Source: Verrucomicrobiota bacterium
Lineage (GTDB): Bacteria > Verrucomicrobiota > Verrucomicrobiia > Chthoniobacterales > UBA10450
Reading direction: 5' to 3'
DNA length: 64,000 nt
NCBI GenBank assembly: GCA_003219415.1
Contig: QHOS01000020.1
Coordinates: 1-64,000, forward strand
Part shown: positions 44,976-52,910 of the stretch, one piece after another
How the letters are laid out: each line of letters opens with the position of its first letter
How positions within the stretch are numbered: position 1 is the stretch's first letter
Translations under genes and position numbers: made by a program
The notes under the pieces: model-generated
What the model saw: the letters and a program-made list of their open reading frames with translations, nothing else
What the model was told of the DNA's origin: nothing
Databases searched by the model: none

Positions 44976-45992
44976 TTAGATTTTTTCAGCCACGCGCAAT
45001 TTTGCGCTGCGTGACCTGGGGTTCGTGCGCCGTTCCTCTTCGGTCGGCTCAACCGGTTTTGGTGTGATTAGTTTAAGATCGTAATCCGGGTTGCGCTGCG
45101 GCGCGGGCCACTCCGGCTTGTCGAGCCATTCCCGGCTACGATCGCGGAAGAAATTCTTGACGATCCGATCCTCCAGCGAATGAAAAGCGATCACCGCAAT
45201 ACGCCCGCCGCGCTCAAGGCGCGCAGCAAACACTCGCAGGCCCTCTTCGAGCGCGCCGAGCTCGTCATTTACCTCCATCCGCAGCGCTTGAAACACCTGG
45301 GTAGCCGGATGATGACGGCCGTGACGGCCGACCAGTTTTTCGATAGCGCGCGCCAGCGGCAGAGTTTCGCGAAACGGTGCAGTTTTTCGCATCTTTACGA
45401 TCAGGCTTGCAATGCGACGCGCTGCTGGCTCCTCTCCCAGTTCGCGAAACAACCGCGTCAACTGTTCCTCACTGTATTCGTTTACGATCGTGGCAGCGGT
45501 TAGTTGACCTCGCGGATCCATGCGCATATCGAGGGGACCGTTTCGCATGAAGCTGAACCCGCGCTCGGCATTTTCGAGTTGCCGCGAAGAGACACCAAGA
45601 TCAAGAAGCGCCCCCCCTATCGTGCGAATTCCTAGCTCATCGAAGAGACTGAGTGCGCACCTGAAATTCGCCTGTCGCACGGCGAGGCGATCGCCGAAGC
45701 GTGCCAGTTGCTCACTGACGTATTGGACCGCGTCGGGATCCCGGTCCAGCGCCAGAACGTTGGCCCCGCTCCCCAAAAACGCTTCCGTGTGGCCACCGCC
45801 ACCACATGTGGCATCTACGATAAGTGAGCCCGGCTTCGGTTCGAGTAATTCCAGCACTTCACTCTCGAGCACTGGACGGTGATATATGAATTCCTCCACT
45901 TCGGGTGCCTCCTCTTCGGCAGTAAACGGATCAACGGCCATCCACAAAGGCCGCTCAAACCAAAATGTATTGATGACGTTTTGAACAAGCAT
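44976..45992 (-). CDS. rsmH: 16S rRNA (cytosine-1402-N4)-methyltransferase
   Basis: 338 residues from ATG 45992 (alternative ATG 45941). HRPVLESEVLELL, IVDATCGGGGHTEAFL, LDRDPDAV, GALLDLGVSSRQLENAERGFSF, FQALRMEVNDEL and IAVIAFHSLEDRIVKNFF are diagnostic. It methylates the ribosomal P-site cytosine. ATG 45992 starts five bases after the mraZ stop, matching the tight spacing of the cluster. The open frame to 46118 overlaps mraZ and is not used. Confidence 0.96.
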   Translation of the reverse strand: MLVQNVINTFWFERPLWMAVDPFTAEEEAPEVEEFIYHRPVLESEVLELLEPKPGSLIVDATCGGGGHTEAFLGSGANVLALDRDPDAVQYVSEQLARFGDRLAVRQANFRCALSLFDELGIRTIGGALLDLGVSSRQLENAERGFSFMRNGPLDMRMDPRGQLTAATIVNEYSEEQLTRLFRELGEEPAARRIASLIVKMRKTAPFRETLPLARAIEKLVGRHGRHHPATQVFQALRMEVNDELGALEEGLRVFAARLERGGRIAVIAFHSLEDRIVKNFFRDRSREWLDKPEWPAPQRNPDYDLKLITPKPVEPTEEERRTNPRSRSAKLRVAEKI

Positions 45993-45996
45993 CTGA

Positions 45997-46476
45997 TTAT
46001 AAGCCAATGACGTTTGCCACGTGCTGGTAAGTAGCCGTCTCCTCCTCGTGCGCTCGCTTCCAACGTTGCAGATTCCAAATCTCAAACCGCCCCCGGTTAC
46101 CGACCAAGGCAACTTCATCCTTCAGACCGATCTTCCGGCAAAGCTCTTCGGATAGAACAAGACGCCCCTGCCGGTCCGCGATCGCGTGCTGGGCGCGTGA
46201 ATGCAGATGGCGCAAAAAAATTCGGCGATCCCGCGCAGAAACGCCCTGGTTTATTTCTGCCGCCGAACTCATTCGCGCAAACTCGTATGGCGACATGACG
46301 AGCAGAAATTGATGAGTCGCTTCCGGCAGGAGAATGAATTCCTCTGCCTTGTCCCGACGCCAGCGAGAAGGAATCGTGATTCGGTTTTTCTCGTCGATGG
46401 AATGCCGGAACTCTCCGGCGTAGAAGCGTTCGGGTGGAGAATCGTTGTCCATGAATCGAGTGGAGAATTCATCCAT
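45997..46476 (-). CDS. mraZ: Transcriptional regulator MraZ
   Basis: 159 residues with two SpoVT-AbrB-like halves: GEFRHSIDEKNRITIPSRWR and DRQGRLVLSEELCRKIGLKD, each carrying the MraZ DxKGR-like motif, plus VALVGNRGRFEIWN. MraZ binds repeats upstream of itself and tunes the dcw operon. ATG 46476 is preceded at proper distance by GTGGAG, which doubles as ribosome-binding site and the last MraZ box; the longer frame to 46506 would start inside the promoter. Confidence 0.93.
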   Translation of the reverse strand: MDEFSTRFMDNDSPPERFYAGEFRHSIDEKNRITIPSRWRRDKAEEFILLPEATHQFLLVMSPYEFARMSSAAEINQGVSARDRRIFLRHLHSRAQHAIADRQGRLVLSEELCRKIGLKDEVALVGNRGRFEIWNLQRWKRAHEEETATYQHVANVIGL

Positions 46477-46482
46477 TTTGCT

Positions 46483-46514
46483 CCACTTGACCCCACTTTT
46501 AACCACCTTCCCAC
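46483..46514 (-). promoter_or_regulatory. MraZ-binding repeats
   Basis: Reading the minus strand, four GTGG words occur at 46511-46514, 46503-46506, 46493-46496 and 46483-46486. The last three are spaced exactly 10 bp, the period known for MraZ boxes (GTGGGN with 4-base spacers). They overlap the -10 element and the ribosome-binding site of mraZ, a layout suited to autoregulation. Confidence 0.75.
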
Positions 46515-46525
46515 CGCGAGGTCAA
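46497..46525 (-). promoter_or_regulatory. Sigma70-type promoter of the dcw cluster
   Basis: On the minus strand TTGACC (46520-46525), a 17-base spacer, then TTAAAA (46497-46502). The predicted start of transcription lies only about a dozen bases before the mraZ ATG. The spacer and downstream region contain the MraZ boxes. Confidence 0.65.
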
Positions 46526-46581
46526 TAAAAAATTTCAGGCCTGTTTGCGCCGACTCACCTCAACCGTAAGCTCCTCGGATC

Positions 46582-47097
46582 ATGAAATTTTTCAAAATGG
46601 GGGTGACAATGGCTTGTACGCTTGTCGTCTGCGGCACCGATGTCGGATTGAGCCAGTCTACAGAGCAAACGCAAGGTGACGCTGTGCGCGTGACCGTTTC
46701 AATGCACCCAGATGGTTCGCGCACCGTTTACAAGTTCGACAACGCGCAGCACAAAGCCGTGGCGACAACCACGAACCCAGATGGCAAACTCCGCGAAACG
46801 ATTCGTTACGAGCTGGATGAGGCAGGACGTTTTTCCAGCGGGGAAATCTCCGGACCTGATGGCCGGTTGCGTTTCAAGAGCCGTTACAAGTATGACGATG
46901 GGGGACGCCTTTTGGAAGAGACCCAAAGCTCCGAAAACGGCACGCTTTTGCACAAGATTGTGTACAGTTACGACGCGTCTGGCAAGCAAACCGGTTATTC
47001 CGTGTTTGACGCGTCCGGCAAACTGGTAGGTGGAACCAGCGCTGGCAAGATCCGCCCGTCTTCTTCTCCCAAAGCACGAGACAAAGGCGCCCGATGA
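46582..47097 (+). CDS. Secreted YD-repeat-like protein
   Basis: 171 residues with an N-terminal signal (MKFFKMGVTMACTLVVCGTDVGLS). The mature part consists of short repeated strands of the form DG(K/R)LRxxxxYxxDxxGR, e.g. PDGKLRETIRYELDEAGR, PDGRLRFKSRYKYDDGGR and YDASGKQTGYSVFDASGK, like a few YD/RHS repeats, which form beta-sheet wraps. It is much too short for an Rhs toxin. Function unknown. It is divergent from mraZ, 76 bp from its promoter. Confidence 0.7.
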   Translation: MKFFKMGVTMACTLVVCGTDVGLSQSTEQTQGDAVRVTVSMHPDGSRTVYKFDNAQHKAVATTTNPDGKLRETIRYELDEAGRFSSGEISGPDGRLRFKSRYKYDDGGRLLEETQSSENGTLLHKIVYSYDASGKQTGYSVFDASGKLVGGTSAGKIRPSSSPKARDKGAR

Positions 47098-47206
47098 GCG
47101 AACTCATTTGGGAAATCACCAAACGCTAACCATGCATTGAGCGACCAGTCGCATCGACATCTGGCTGTTGGCTTGCCACAGCCTGCAAAGAAGACTACAA
47201 AAAAGC

Positions 47207-47887
47207 GTGATTGATTACATCCAAAAGGGCGGCCTTTTAATGTGGCCGATTGTGGTGTGTAGCATCATCGCGATCGCGGTCTTCGCCGAGCGCCTCTTTT
47301 ACTTTCATCGTGCAACAATTCATGTGGGCGAATTCCTCAAGGGATTGTCGAATCTGATTCGGCGACGCAATTTTGCAGAGGCGCTCCATGAATCAGCCGG
47401 CACTCCAGGTCCGGTAGCACGCGTGATTCATGCGGCGATTATCCGACACGACGCACCTCGAGCAGAATTGCGCGACATCGTGCAAGAATCCGCCCAACTC
47501 GAAGTGCCGAAGCTGGAACGATTTCTTCCAGTGCTCGCTACGATCGCTTTCCTGACGCCATTACTTGGGTTGCTGGGGACGGTCGCCGGCATGATCGACG
47601 CATTTGCGACAATTGCCTCAAGCGGCGGCTACGCCACGGTGACTGAGCTTTCCAGCGGAGTGTACAAGAGTTTGCTAACGGCTGCAGCTGGTCTGGTTGT
47701 AGCTACTCCGACTTTTGTTGCTTACAGTTACCTTTCTTCGCGCGTGAATAACATGCTCCATGACATGGAGCGGGCAGGGATCGAGATTGTCCACATGTTG
47801 ACCGAGAGCCGCCCGATTAGCGGGATCATTAGCTTTCAACCAGCCGATGAGACGGCACGTGAGGTTGAAGCGCGCCGGGATTTGTAA
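47207..47887 (+). CDS. MotA/TolQ/ExbB proton channel protein
   Basis: About 226 residues with three membrane helices (MWPIVVCSIIAIAVFAERL; LERFLPVLATIAFLTPLLGL; LLTAAAGLVVATPTFVAYSY). TPLLGLLGTVAGMIDAFATI is the family signature. It should form the pentameric proton channel that energises a TonB- or TolA-like protein. The start is probably GTG 47207 behind AAAGAAG; the frame also reaches TTG 47168. It is followed by an ExbD-like and a TonB-like gene. Whether the set is Tol or Ton type cannot be told. Confidence 0.88.
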   Translation: MIDYIQKGGLLMWPIVVCSIIAIAVFAERLFYFHRATIHVGEFLKGLSNLIRRRNFAEALHESAGTPGPVARVIHAAIIRHDAPRAELRDIVQESAQLEVPKLERFLPVLATIAFLTPLLGLLGTVAGMIDAFATIASSGGYATVTELSSGVYKSLLTAAAGLVVATPTFVAYSYLSSRVNNMLHDMERAGIEIVHMLTESRPISGIISFQPADETAREVEARRDL

Positions 47888-47958
47888 ATCAAAAAGGGTT
47901 GTAAGTTTTTAGTTTTAAGGAGGCGCGGCCACACTCAAGATTTAAAGCGTCCTCGTTG

Positions 47959-48363
47959 ATGAAACTCGAGCGCACAATTAATTATAACTTCGGCTCGCTT
48001 GTGCTCGTGGCGCTGGTGAACGTCGCTTTCCTTTTGGTTTTTTTTCTGTTGCTGAGTTCGAATTTTATTTTGCAACAGGGGATTTCCGTTTCAATGCCGT
48101 TCTCTCGTTTTACGCTTGGCCCACAAACTAACCAGCAAATCATCAGCATCACGGGTGGCGTAGTTCCAGCCATCTATTTCCGTGACCAGCGCGTCACCAT
48201 GGAACAACTCGGGCCGTTGTTGGACGCGGCCAAGCGCGAAGGCAAATCAATCATCATCAAGGCGGATCGTTTCACCTCTTACGAAACGGTTGCCGAAGTA
48301 ATGAATGCTGCTCTCGAACACGGCATCACATCCGTGTCACTTGCCGCCGCTCCGCCGCGATGA
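47959..48363 (+). CDS. ExbD/TolR-like protein without the transmembrane Asp
   Basis: About 134 residues: short N-terminus, one membrane helix (LVLVALVNVAFLLVFFLLL, about 14-33), and a periplasmic domain ending in the ADRFTSYETVAEVMNAALEHGI segment typical of ExbD/TolR. In the family the helix carries a single protonatable Asp (PLIDVVFLLL in E. coli); here the matching residue is Asn21 (codon AAC at 48019-48021). An ATG at 47959 follows a TTG at 47956. The stop overlaps the next gene (ATGA). Confidence 0.85.
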   Translation: MKLERTINYNFGSLVLVALVNVAFLLVFFLLLSSNFILQQGISVSMPFSRFTLGPQTNQQIISITGGVVPAIYFRDQRVTMEQLGPLLDAAKREGKSIIIKADRFTSYETVAEVMNAALEHGITSVSLAAAPPR

Positions 48364-49151
48364 ACAATCTCACTCCCGAGCCCGAACCGCTGCTTTTTAG
48401 TTGGGATTCACTTCGGACAAGAAAAGGAGCGCTCCTGGCCTTTCTGGCGCTTTCCTTATTGGCACACGCCACCTGCTTTTATATTTTCCAAGTGGTTTAC
48501 CCGCCCACAGTCACGCTTCTGCCACCGCCGGCTCGTATCGCTTTGATCACTCCTGCATCTGAAGAGGGTCGCACGCTGCTTCGCTGGATCGACGCAGAAG
48601 ATCCTGGGGTTGCTTTTACGACTCATCGTCCGCTGGAAACGAGGCTCCGCGCTCTGCCAAAGGTTGAGCATGTCCCGTCGTATCACGCGATGGAACTAAC
48701 TCTGAAGGAACTTCCACCCTTCGAAGTCGATTCGCGCGCGCCCGACTCTCAGCCGCCGGGCCCTGTACCGCTTATTCGCCAACAAAACGCTTCCGCTGCC
48801 GGCCCGATCCCAACGTCCGTTTCGTTTTCAAGCGAGCTCGACGCCTTGGGAGTTGCGACATTGCCACCGCTCAAGTTCGACGCTTCAACTGGAGAAACGC
48901 CTGAAGCAATTTGTTTTCGCGTTGCCGTAAGCAAACTTGGAGAAATTCGGTTTTGTTTTCCTATGAATTCCTCAGGGGATCCGGCATTGGACGAACAAGC
49001 GCGCCTTTATCTCGCGCGTTGCCGTTTTCCCAAAAACGCTCCAGGCGACAGCAAGCCTGATGCGCTTTTGACCTGGGGGATCGCAACAATTGAGTGGGGC
49101 AGCGACATTACACGTCCGCACGCAAGGCGGCCAGGCAGCGCTACGCCGTGA
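48360..49151 (+). CDS. TonB-like energy transducer
   Basis: 263 residues: N-terminal cytoplasmic segment, one membrane helix (LLAFLALSLLAHATCFYIF, about 29-47), a Pro-rich periplasmic linker (PPPAR, PPGPVPL) and a C-terminal domain of about 85 residues (RVAVSKLGEIRFCFPMNSSG...ARLYLARCRFPKN) with the TonB-like strand-helix-strand pattern. It is coupled by four-base overlaps to the ExbD-like gene before it and the zinc-ribbon gene after it. It would transmit force from the channel to an envelope partner. No TonB-dependent receptor is in the window. Confidence 0.72.
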   Translation: MNNLTPEPEPLLFSWDSLRTRKGALLAFLALSLLAHATCFYIFQVVYPPTVTLLPPPARIALITPASEEGRTLLRWIDAEDPGVAFTTHRPLETRLRALPKVEHVPSYHAMELTLKELPPFEVDSRAPDSQPPGPVPLIRQQNASAAGPIPTSVSFSSELDALGVATLPPLKFDASTGETPEAICFRVAVSKLGEIRFCFPMNSSGDPALDEQARLYLARCRFPKNAPGDSKPDALLTWGIATIEWGSDITRPHARRPGSATP

Positions 49152-49387
49152 TTCGAGTTAGCCTCGCCGCCCTGGTCACGATTTATTTGCTGCTTTTTCT
49201 TGCGGCGGTTTTTCTCCTTTGGATAGTGGGAGAATGGAATCGCCGGAGGCGGGAGCGACGGGCTCTGCAGTATCGGCTGCGCTGCGTGATGTGCGCGTTC
49301 GAATTTGAAGATCGAACGGACGCCCTGCTTCCCCGCTGCCCGCGCTGTGGAAGCTTAAACGAACGATTTAGAATGGAGCAAATTTAA
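49148..49387 (+). CDS. Small membrane protein with a C-terminal zinc ribbon
   Basis: 79 residues from GTG 49148, which overlaps the previous stop as GTGA. One membrane helix (LAALVTIYLLLFLAAVFLLWIV), an Arg-rich stretch, then CVMCAFEFEDRTDALLPRCPRC, a CxxC...CxxC zinc ribbon. The frame can be read from 49094 but would overlap the TonB-like gene by more than 50 bases. Perhaps an accessory of the channel/TonB-like set; unknown otherwise. Confidence 0.7.
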   Translation: MIRVSLAALVTIYLLLFLAAVFLLWIVGEWNRRRRERRALQYRLRCVMCAFEFEDRTDALLPRCPRCGSLNERFRMEQI

Positions 49388-49388
49388 C

Positions 49389-50567
49389 ATGGGAATGTGG
49401 ATAGGCCGGAATCGCAAAGCACGGGTGACCTACGGATTTGATGAAATCGCGCTGGTACCCGGGCGCGTGACAATCAACCCGAACGAAGTCGATCTCACTT
49501 TCCGTTTATCGCGCAGAGAAGCGGAGCCGCTCGAATTGAAAATTCCCATCCTTGCCAGCGCCATGGACGGAGTTGTCGATGTCCGCTTCGCTATCGCCAT
49601 GAACAAATTGGGCGGTTTGGCCGTTTTGAATCTCGAGGGAGTGCAAACCCGCTACAAGAATCCCCAGGAGGTGCTGCAAAAAATCGTCGAAGCCGATAAA
49701 TCCGAGATCACAGCGCTGCTGCAACGAATTTACCAAGAACCCATTCAAGAAGATCTAATCGCGGCGCGTGTGCGCCACATTAAAGACGGCGGCGTGTTGG
49801 CGGCGGTTAGTTCCATTCCTCAGCGAGCGGCCGAATTCGGCAAGATCGCGCAGGAGGCTGGTGCGGACGTTTTCGTCGTACAAAGCACGGTGTCGACGGT
49901 GCGACACATTTCGTCGGAGTACAAGTCGCTCGATCTGGAAAAGTTTTGCCGTGAGATGCGCATTCCCGTGATTGTCGGAAACACTGTAGGGTATGACGTG
50001 ACTTTCGAAATTATGGAGTGTGGGCCGGCCGCGGTTTTGGTCGGTGTCGGCCCAGGTGCGGCTTGCACCTCGCGCGGTGTGCTTGGACTCGGTGTTCCGC
50101 AGGTTACTGCGACAGTTGATTGCGCGGCGGCGCGCGACGCTTACTTCAAAAAAACATCGCGCTATGTGCCAATCATCACTGATGGCGGAATGAGCAGAGG
50201 TGGCGATGTTTGCAAGGCACTCGCCTGCGGTGCGGACGCTGTAATGGTGGGAAGTGCCTTCGCCAAGGCGCACGAAGCGCCTGGCTGTGGATACCATTGG
50301 GGAATGGCCACGCCGCACGCCAATCTTCCGCGAGGAACCCGCATCAGGGTGGGCGCCACGGGTTCGCTAAAACAGATCCTGTTTGGTCCGGCAGAAGTTG
50401 ACGATGGCAGCCAAAATTTGGTTGGTGCGATTACTACCTGCATGGGCAACGTTGGCGCTCGAAATATTGCGGAATTTCAGCAAACGGAGATTATCATCGC
50501 GCCTTCTATCAAGACCGAAGGAAAACTCTTTCAAACCGTTCAAAGTGTGGGCATGGGAACGAGCTGA
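49389..50567 (+). CDS. guaB3: GuaB3-type IMP dehydrogenase family protein
   Basis: 392 residues. IMPDH/GMPR TIM barrel without CBS domains: PILASAMDGVVD, VVQSTVST, the active-site loop VGVGPGAACTSRGVLGLGVPQ with the catalytic Cys, IITDGGMSRGGDVCKALACGADAVMVGSAFA and the flap region. The overall layout fits GuaB3, the group common in actinobacteria and cyanobacteria, with a role in purine metabolism that may differ from GuaB. It begins one base after the zinc-ribbon stop and is followed by fabF. Confidence 0.88.
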   Translation: MGMWIGRNRKARVTYGFDEIALVPGRVTINPNEVDLTFRLSRREAEPLELKIPILASAMDGVVDVRFAIAMNKLGGLAVLNLEGVQTRYKNPQEVLQKIVEADKSEITALLQRIYQEPIQEDLIAARVRHIKDGGVLAAVSSIPQRAAEFGKIAQEAGADVFVVQSTVSTVRHISSEYKSLDLEKFCREMRIPVIVGNTVGYDVTFEIMECGPAAVLVGVGPGAACTSRGVLGLGVPQVTATVDCAAARDAYFKKTSRYVPIITDGGMSRGGDVCKALACGADAVMVGSAFAKAHEAPGCGYHWGMATPHANLPRGTRIRVGATGSLKQILFGPAEVDDGSQNLVGAITTCMGNVGARNIAEFQQTEIIIAPSIKTEGKLFQTVQSVGMGTS

Positions 50568-50610
50568 CCTTTTGACCTTTCGTCGCTTCACGCTTTAACG
50601 ATTCATCGCC

Positions 50611-51861
50611 ATGACCGATCGCAGAGTTGTTATCACTGGCATTGGCGTGCTCACGCCAGTGGGCAACGACGTGGAGACGTTTTGGTCCAATCTCAAGCAT
50701 GGGGTCAGTGGCATCCATACAATCGATGCATTCGATACGGCGGCGTACGATTGCAAAATCGGCGGGCAAGTCCGCGGTTTCGATCCAAAGCCATTTTTCA
50801 AAAATCCGAAGGATGTCCGCCGTACCGATCGATTTTCGCAACTCGCGGTGGCAGCATCAAAAATGGCCCTTGAAGACAGCGGAATTGATGTAGAAAATCT
50901 CAAACAGCGCGACCGTTTCGGTGTCCTCGTCAGTAGTGGAATCGGCGGACTGAAAACCCTCCAGGATCAGCTGACAATCCTCCTGACCAAAGGACCTTCC
51001 CGGAATTCGCCATTCACGATTCCAATGTTGCTCAGCAACATGGCAAGTGGCCTCATCTCGATGGAGTTCGGCCTGCACGGCCCCAACATGTGTATCGTTA
51101 CTGCCTGCGCGACAGCAAACAACGCCATCGGCGAGTCGTGGCGAATCATCAAGTTTGGCGATGCCGACATTTTCCTCGCCGGCGGTTCGGAGGCGTCCAT
51201 CGTCGAGATTGGTCTTGCCGGATTTTCTGCCATGAGGGCGTTGAGCACGCGCAATGATGAACCTGAACGCGCCTCGCGCCCATTTGATCGTGACCGAGAT
51301 GGTTTCGTTGTCAGCGAAGGCGCAGGAATCGTTGTGGTGGAGGAATTGGAACACGCCAAGGCGCGTGGAGCGAAGATTTACTGCGAACTCACAGGATACG
51401 GTCTTTCTGCGGACGCGTATCACATGACGGCTCCGCCCCCAGACGGCCAAGGTGCTGCGCGTGCCATGCAATTGGCGTTAGAGCATGCACGTCTATCGCC
51501 TGATCAGGTCGATTACATCAACGCGCATGCTACGTCGACTGATATCGGTGATATCTGCGAGACACGCGCGATAAAACAGGTGTTTGGAGAGCATGCCCAC
51601 AAGGTCGCGATCAGCTCTACCAAGTCGATGACCGGCCACTTGTTAGGCGGCGCCGGCGGAATTGAAATGGCCGCTTGCGCGCTCGCTATCCGCGATTCGG
51701 TCATCCCGCCAACAATCAACCTGGAAAATCCGGGAGAAGAATGCGACCTCGATTACACACCCAACGTCGCACGCGAAAAGAAGGTGCGCATTGCTTTAAA
51801 TAACTCATTTGGTTTCGGTGGCCACAATGCCACCCTGGTCGCGGCCGCATTCGAACCGTAG
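50611..51861 (+). CDS. fabF: Beta-ketoacyl-ACP synthase II
   Basis: 416 residues. MTDRRVVITGIGVLTPVGND start, catalytic Cys in VTACATANNAIGES, His in NAHATSTDIGD and TKSMTGHLLGGAGG, and NSFGFGGHNATLV near the end. It elongates acyl chains in type II fatty acid synthesis. No other fab genes or acyl carrier protein are adjacent, so this is a stand-alone copy; a role in a special lipid pathway cannot be excluded. Confidence 0.95.
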   Translation: MTDRRVVITGIGVLTPVGNDVETFWSNLKHGVSGIHTIDAFDTAAYDCKIGGQVRGFDPKPFFKNPKDVRRTDRFSQLAVAASKMALEDSGIDVENLKQRDRFGVLVSSGIGGLKTLQDQLTILLTKGPSRNSPFTIPMLLSNMASGLISMEFGLHGPNMCIVTACATANNAIGESWRIIKFGDADIFLAGGSEASIVEIGLAGFSAMRALSTRNDEPERASRPFDRDRDGFVVSEGAGIVVVEELEHAKARGAKIYCELTGYGLSADAYHMTAPPPDGQGAARAMQLALEHARLSPDQVDYINAHATSTDIGDICETRAIKQVFGEHAHKVAISSTKSMTGHLLGGAGGIEMAACALAIRDSVIPPTINLENPGEECDLDYTPNVAREKKVRIALNNSFGFGGHNATLVAAAFEP

Positions 51862-51948
51862 GGCGCAACCGCCGACCGCGCCGCAATGTGCGGCAATCGC
51901 TTTTGACTATTCACGAGTCCCAAGTCAATTTTCAGCTCTAAGAAAAGC

Positions 51949-52019
51949 GCGGGCATAGCTTAATGGTAAAGTTCCAGCCTTCCAAGCTGGCCATGCGGGT
52001 TCGATTCCCGTTGCCCGCT
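51949..52019 (+). tRNA. tRNA-Gly (anticodon TCC)
   Basis: 71 bases. Acceptor stem GCGGGCA pairs with TGCCCGC; D-arm GCTTAATGGTAAAGT; anticodon stem CCAGC/GCTGG with loop CTTCCAA; T-arm CGGGTTCGATTCCCG. Discriminator T; the CCA end is not encoded. Marks the beginning of a gene-poor accessory stretch. Confidence 0.96.
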
Positions 52020-52592
52020 CCCCCCTATTCATAGGTGAAATGCTCGAAAGTAAAAGATTTTGAAAGTGATTGTGTCACGCCGCGTTCGTTATCTCCTCAA
52101 CAAGCCTAAAGGGGAAGTGCGCCGACGCAGGATGGCGCTGTAGGCTGTCGCCCAGAGCGAATCGTAAGATATCCCGACGCTTTTTCGGAATTTGAAGTCT
52201 TTTTCGCAACCCCAGACCGCGACCGTTGTTTCAAACAATGTGGTTTGGCAGCGACTGCGGGCTGTACACGGTGCGGAGAGGCGGGTGCCTGGGAGCTCCG
52301 TGCTGATTCATAAACACCGGACCGGGATAGTCCCCGTTTAATTCCTGGCCCCGCAGTCGTTGAGCCTCCCGGATTACGTCGATACCGATCTTTTTGGATT
52401 GTCCTCCGAGTGTCTGTTCGAACATTGAATCGCTTCCCGTCTTTTTGGCATGCGTCCGCTGTTACAGAGCCCCAGAACAGACCGGATGCGCTGAGTCCTG
52501 CGGCCGATGATCGTACACTGTTTCAAATCGGTGAATAGTGCTTGTTTTAGTCTCCACACAACAACCACAAAATAATATGAAAGGGCGCTGTG

Positions 52593-52709
52593 ATGCCCAG
52601 CACGTTCACGGTTCTGAAATTGATCGCTGGCGGCACTGTTAGTGTCTGGCCCTTCATTGGCGTGCTAATCGGAAATACCAAAGCGGCACTGGAACCGATC
52701 GTACGCTAA
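52593..52709 (+). CDS. Possible micro-protein with one hydrophobic segment
   Basis: 38 codons, ATG 52593 to TAA 52707-52709, with AAGGGCG upstream as a modest ribosome-binding site. The product has a continuous hydrophobic core (VLKLIAGGTVSVWPFIGVLI) that could span the membrane. Nothing else supports it, and chance is a real alternative. Confidence 0.25.
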   Translation: MPSTFTVLKLIAGGTVSVWPFIGVLIGNTKAALEPIVR

Positions 52710-52766
52710 GGGCTCCAAGGCGCCCGAAGCTGGCGAACAAAGAGGTTTAACCGCCGGGAGAACTTC

Positions 52767-52888
52767 GTTCTGCTGTTTCCGTAGAACAAACTTGGAAGGA
52801 CGTGTTTCCTTCCCGCGCGGCACTTTCTGCTTGGAGCTTGGTCGCGCGTCAGGAAGCACGAAAGGCCCCCCAACTGGGGTCCCCGGGG
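52767..52888 (+). other. Hairpin-rich leader before the FHA gene
   Basis: Successive perfect short stems: GTTCT/AGAAC (52767-52771 with 52783-52787), GGAAGGA/TCCTTCC (52794-52800 with 52807-52813), CCCC/GGGG (52868-52871 with 52876-52879) and the palindrome CCCCGGGG (52881-52888). They end about 12 bases before AGGAGGG of the next gene. Could be an upstream terminator plus leader or a structured RNA. Confidence 0.35.
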
Positions 52889-52910
52889 AGTGAACTCATA
52901 GGAGGGTAAG

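Larger units (their letters stand above)
52020..52910. other. Gene-poor stretch after tRNA-Gly
   Basis: About 890 bases with no convincing gene of normal size. It holds one possible micro-ORF (52593-52709), a 64-codon minus-strand frame (52231-52425) without recognisable motifs, and a hairpin-rich segment just before the FHA gene. No second copy of the tRNA 3' end and no integrase remnant were seen. Confidence 0.6.

Noticed and set aside
46582-47097. Rhs/YD toxin
   Set aside because: The protein has only a few YD-like strands, is 171 residues long, and lacks any Rhs core or toxin domain; there is no immunity gene.
51949-52019. tRNA-Gly as a proven phage or island attachment site
   Set aside because: No direct repeat of the tRNA 3' end and no integrase gene or remnant was found downstream.
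52231-52425. 64-codon minus-strand frame after the tRNA
   Set aside because: No recognisable motif, no close ribosome-binding site and no neighbours that support it; mentioned only within the gap description.
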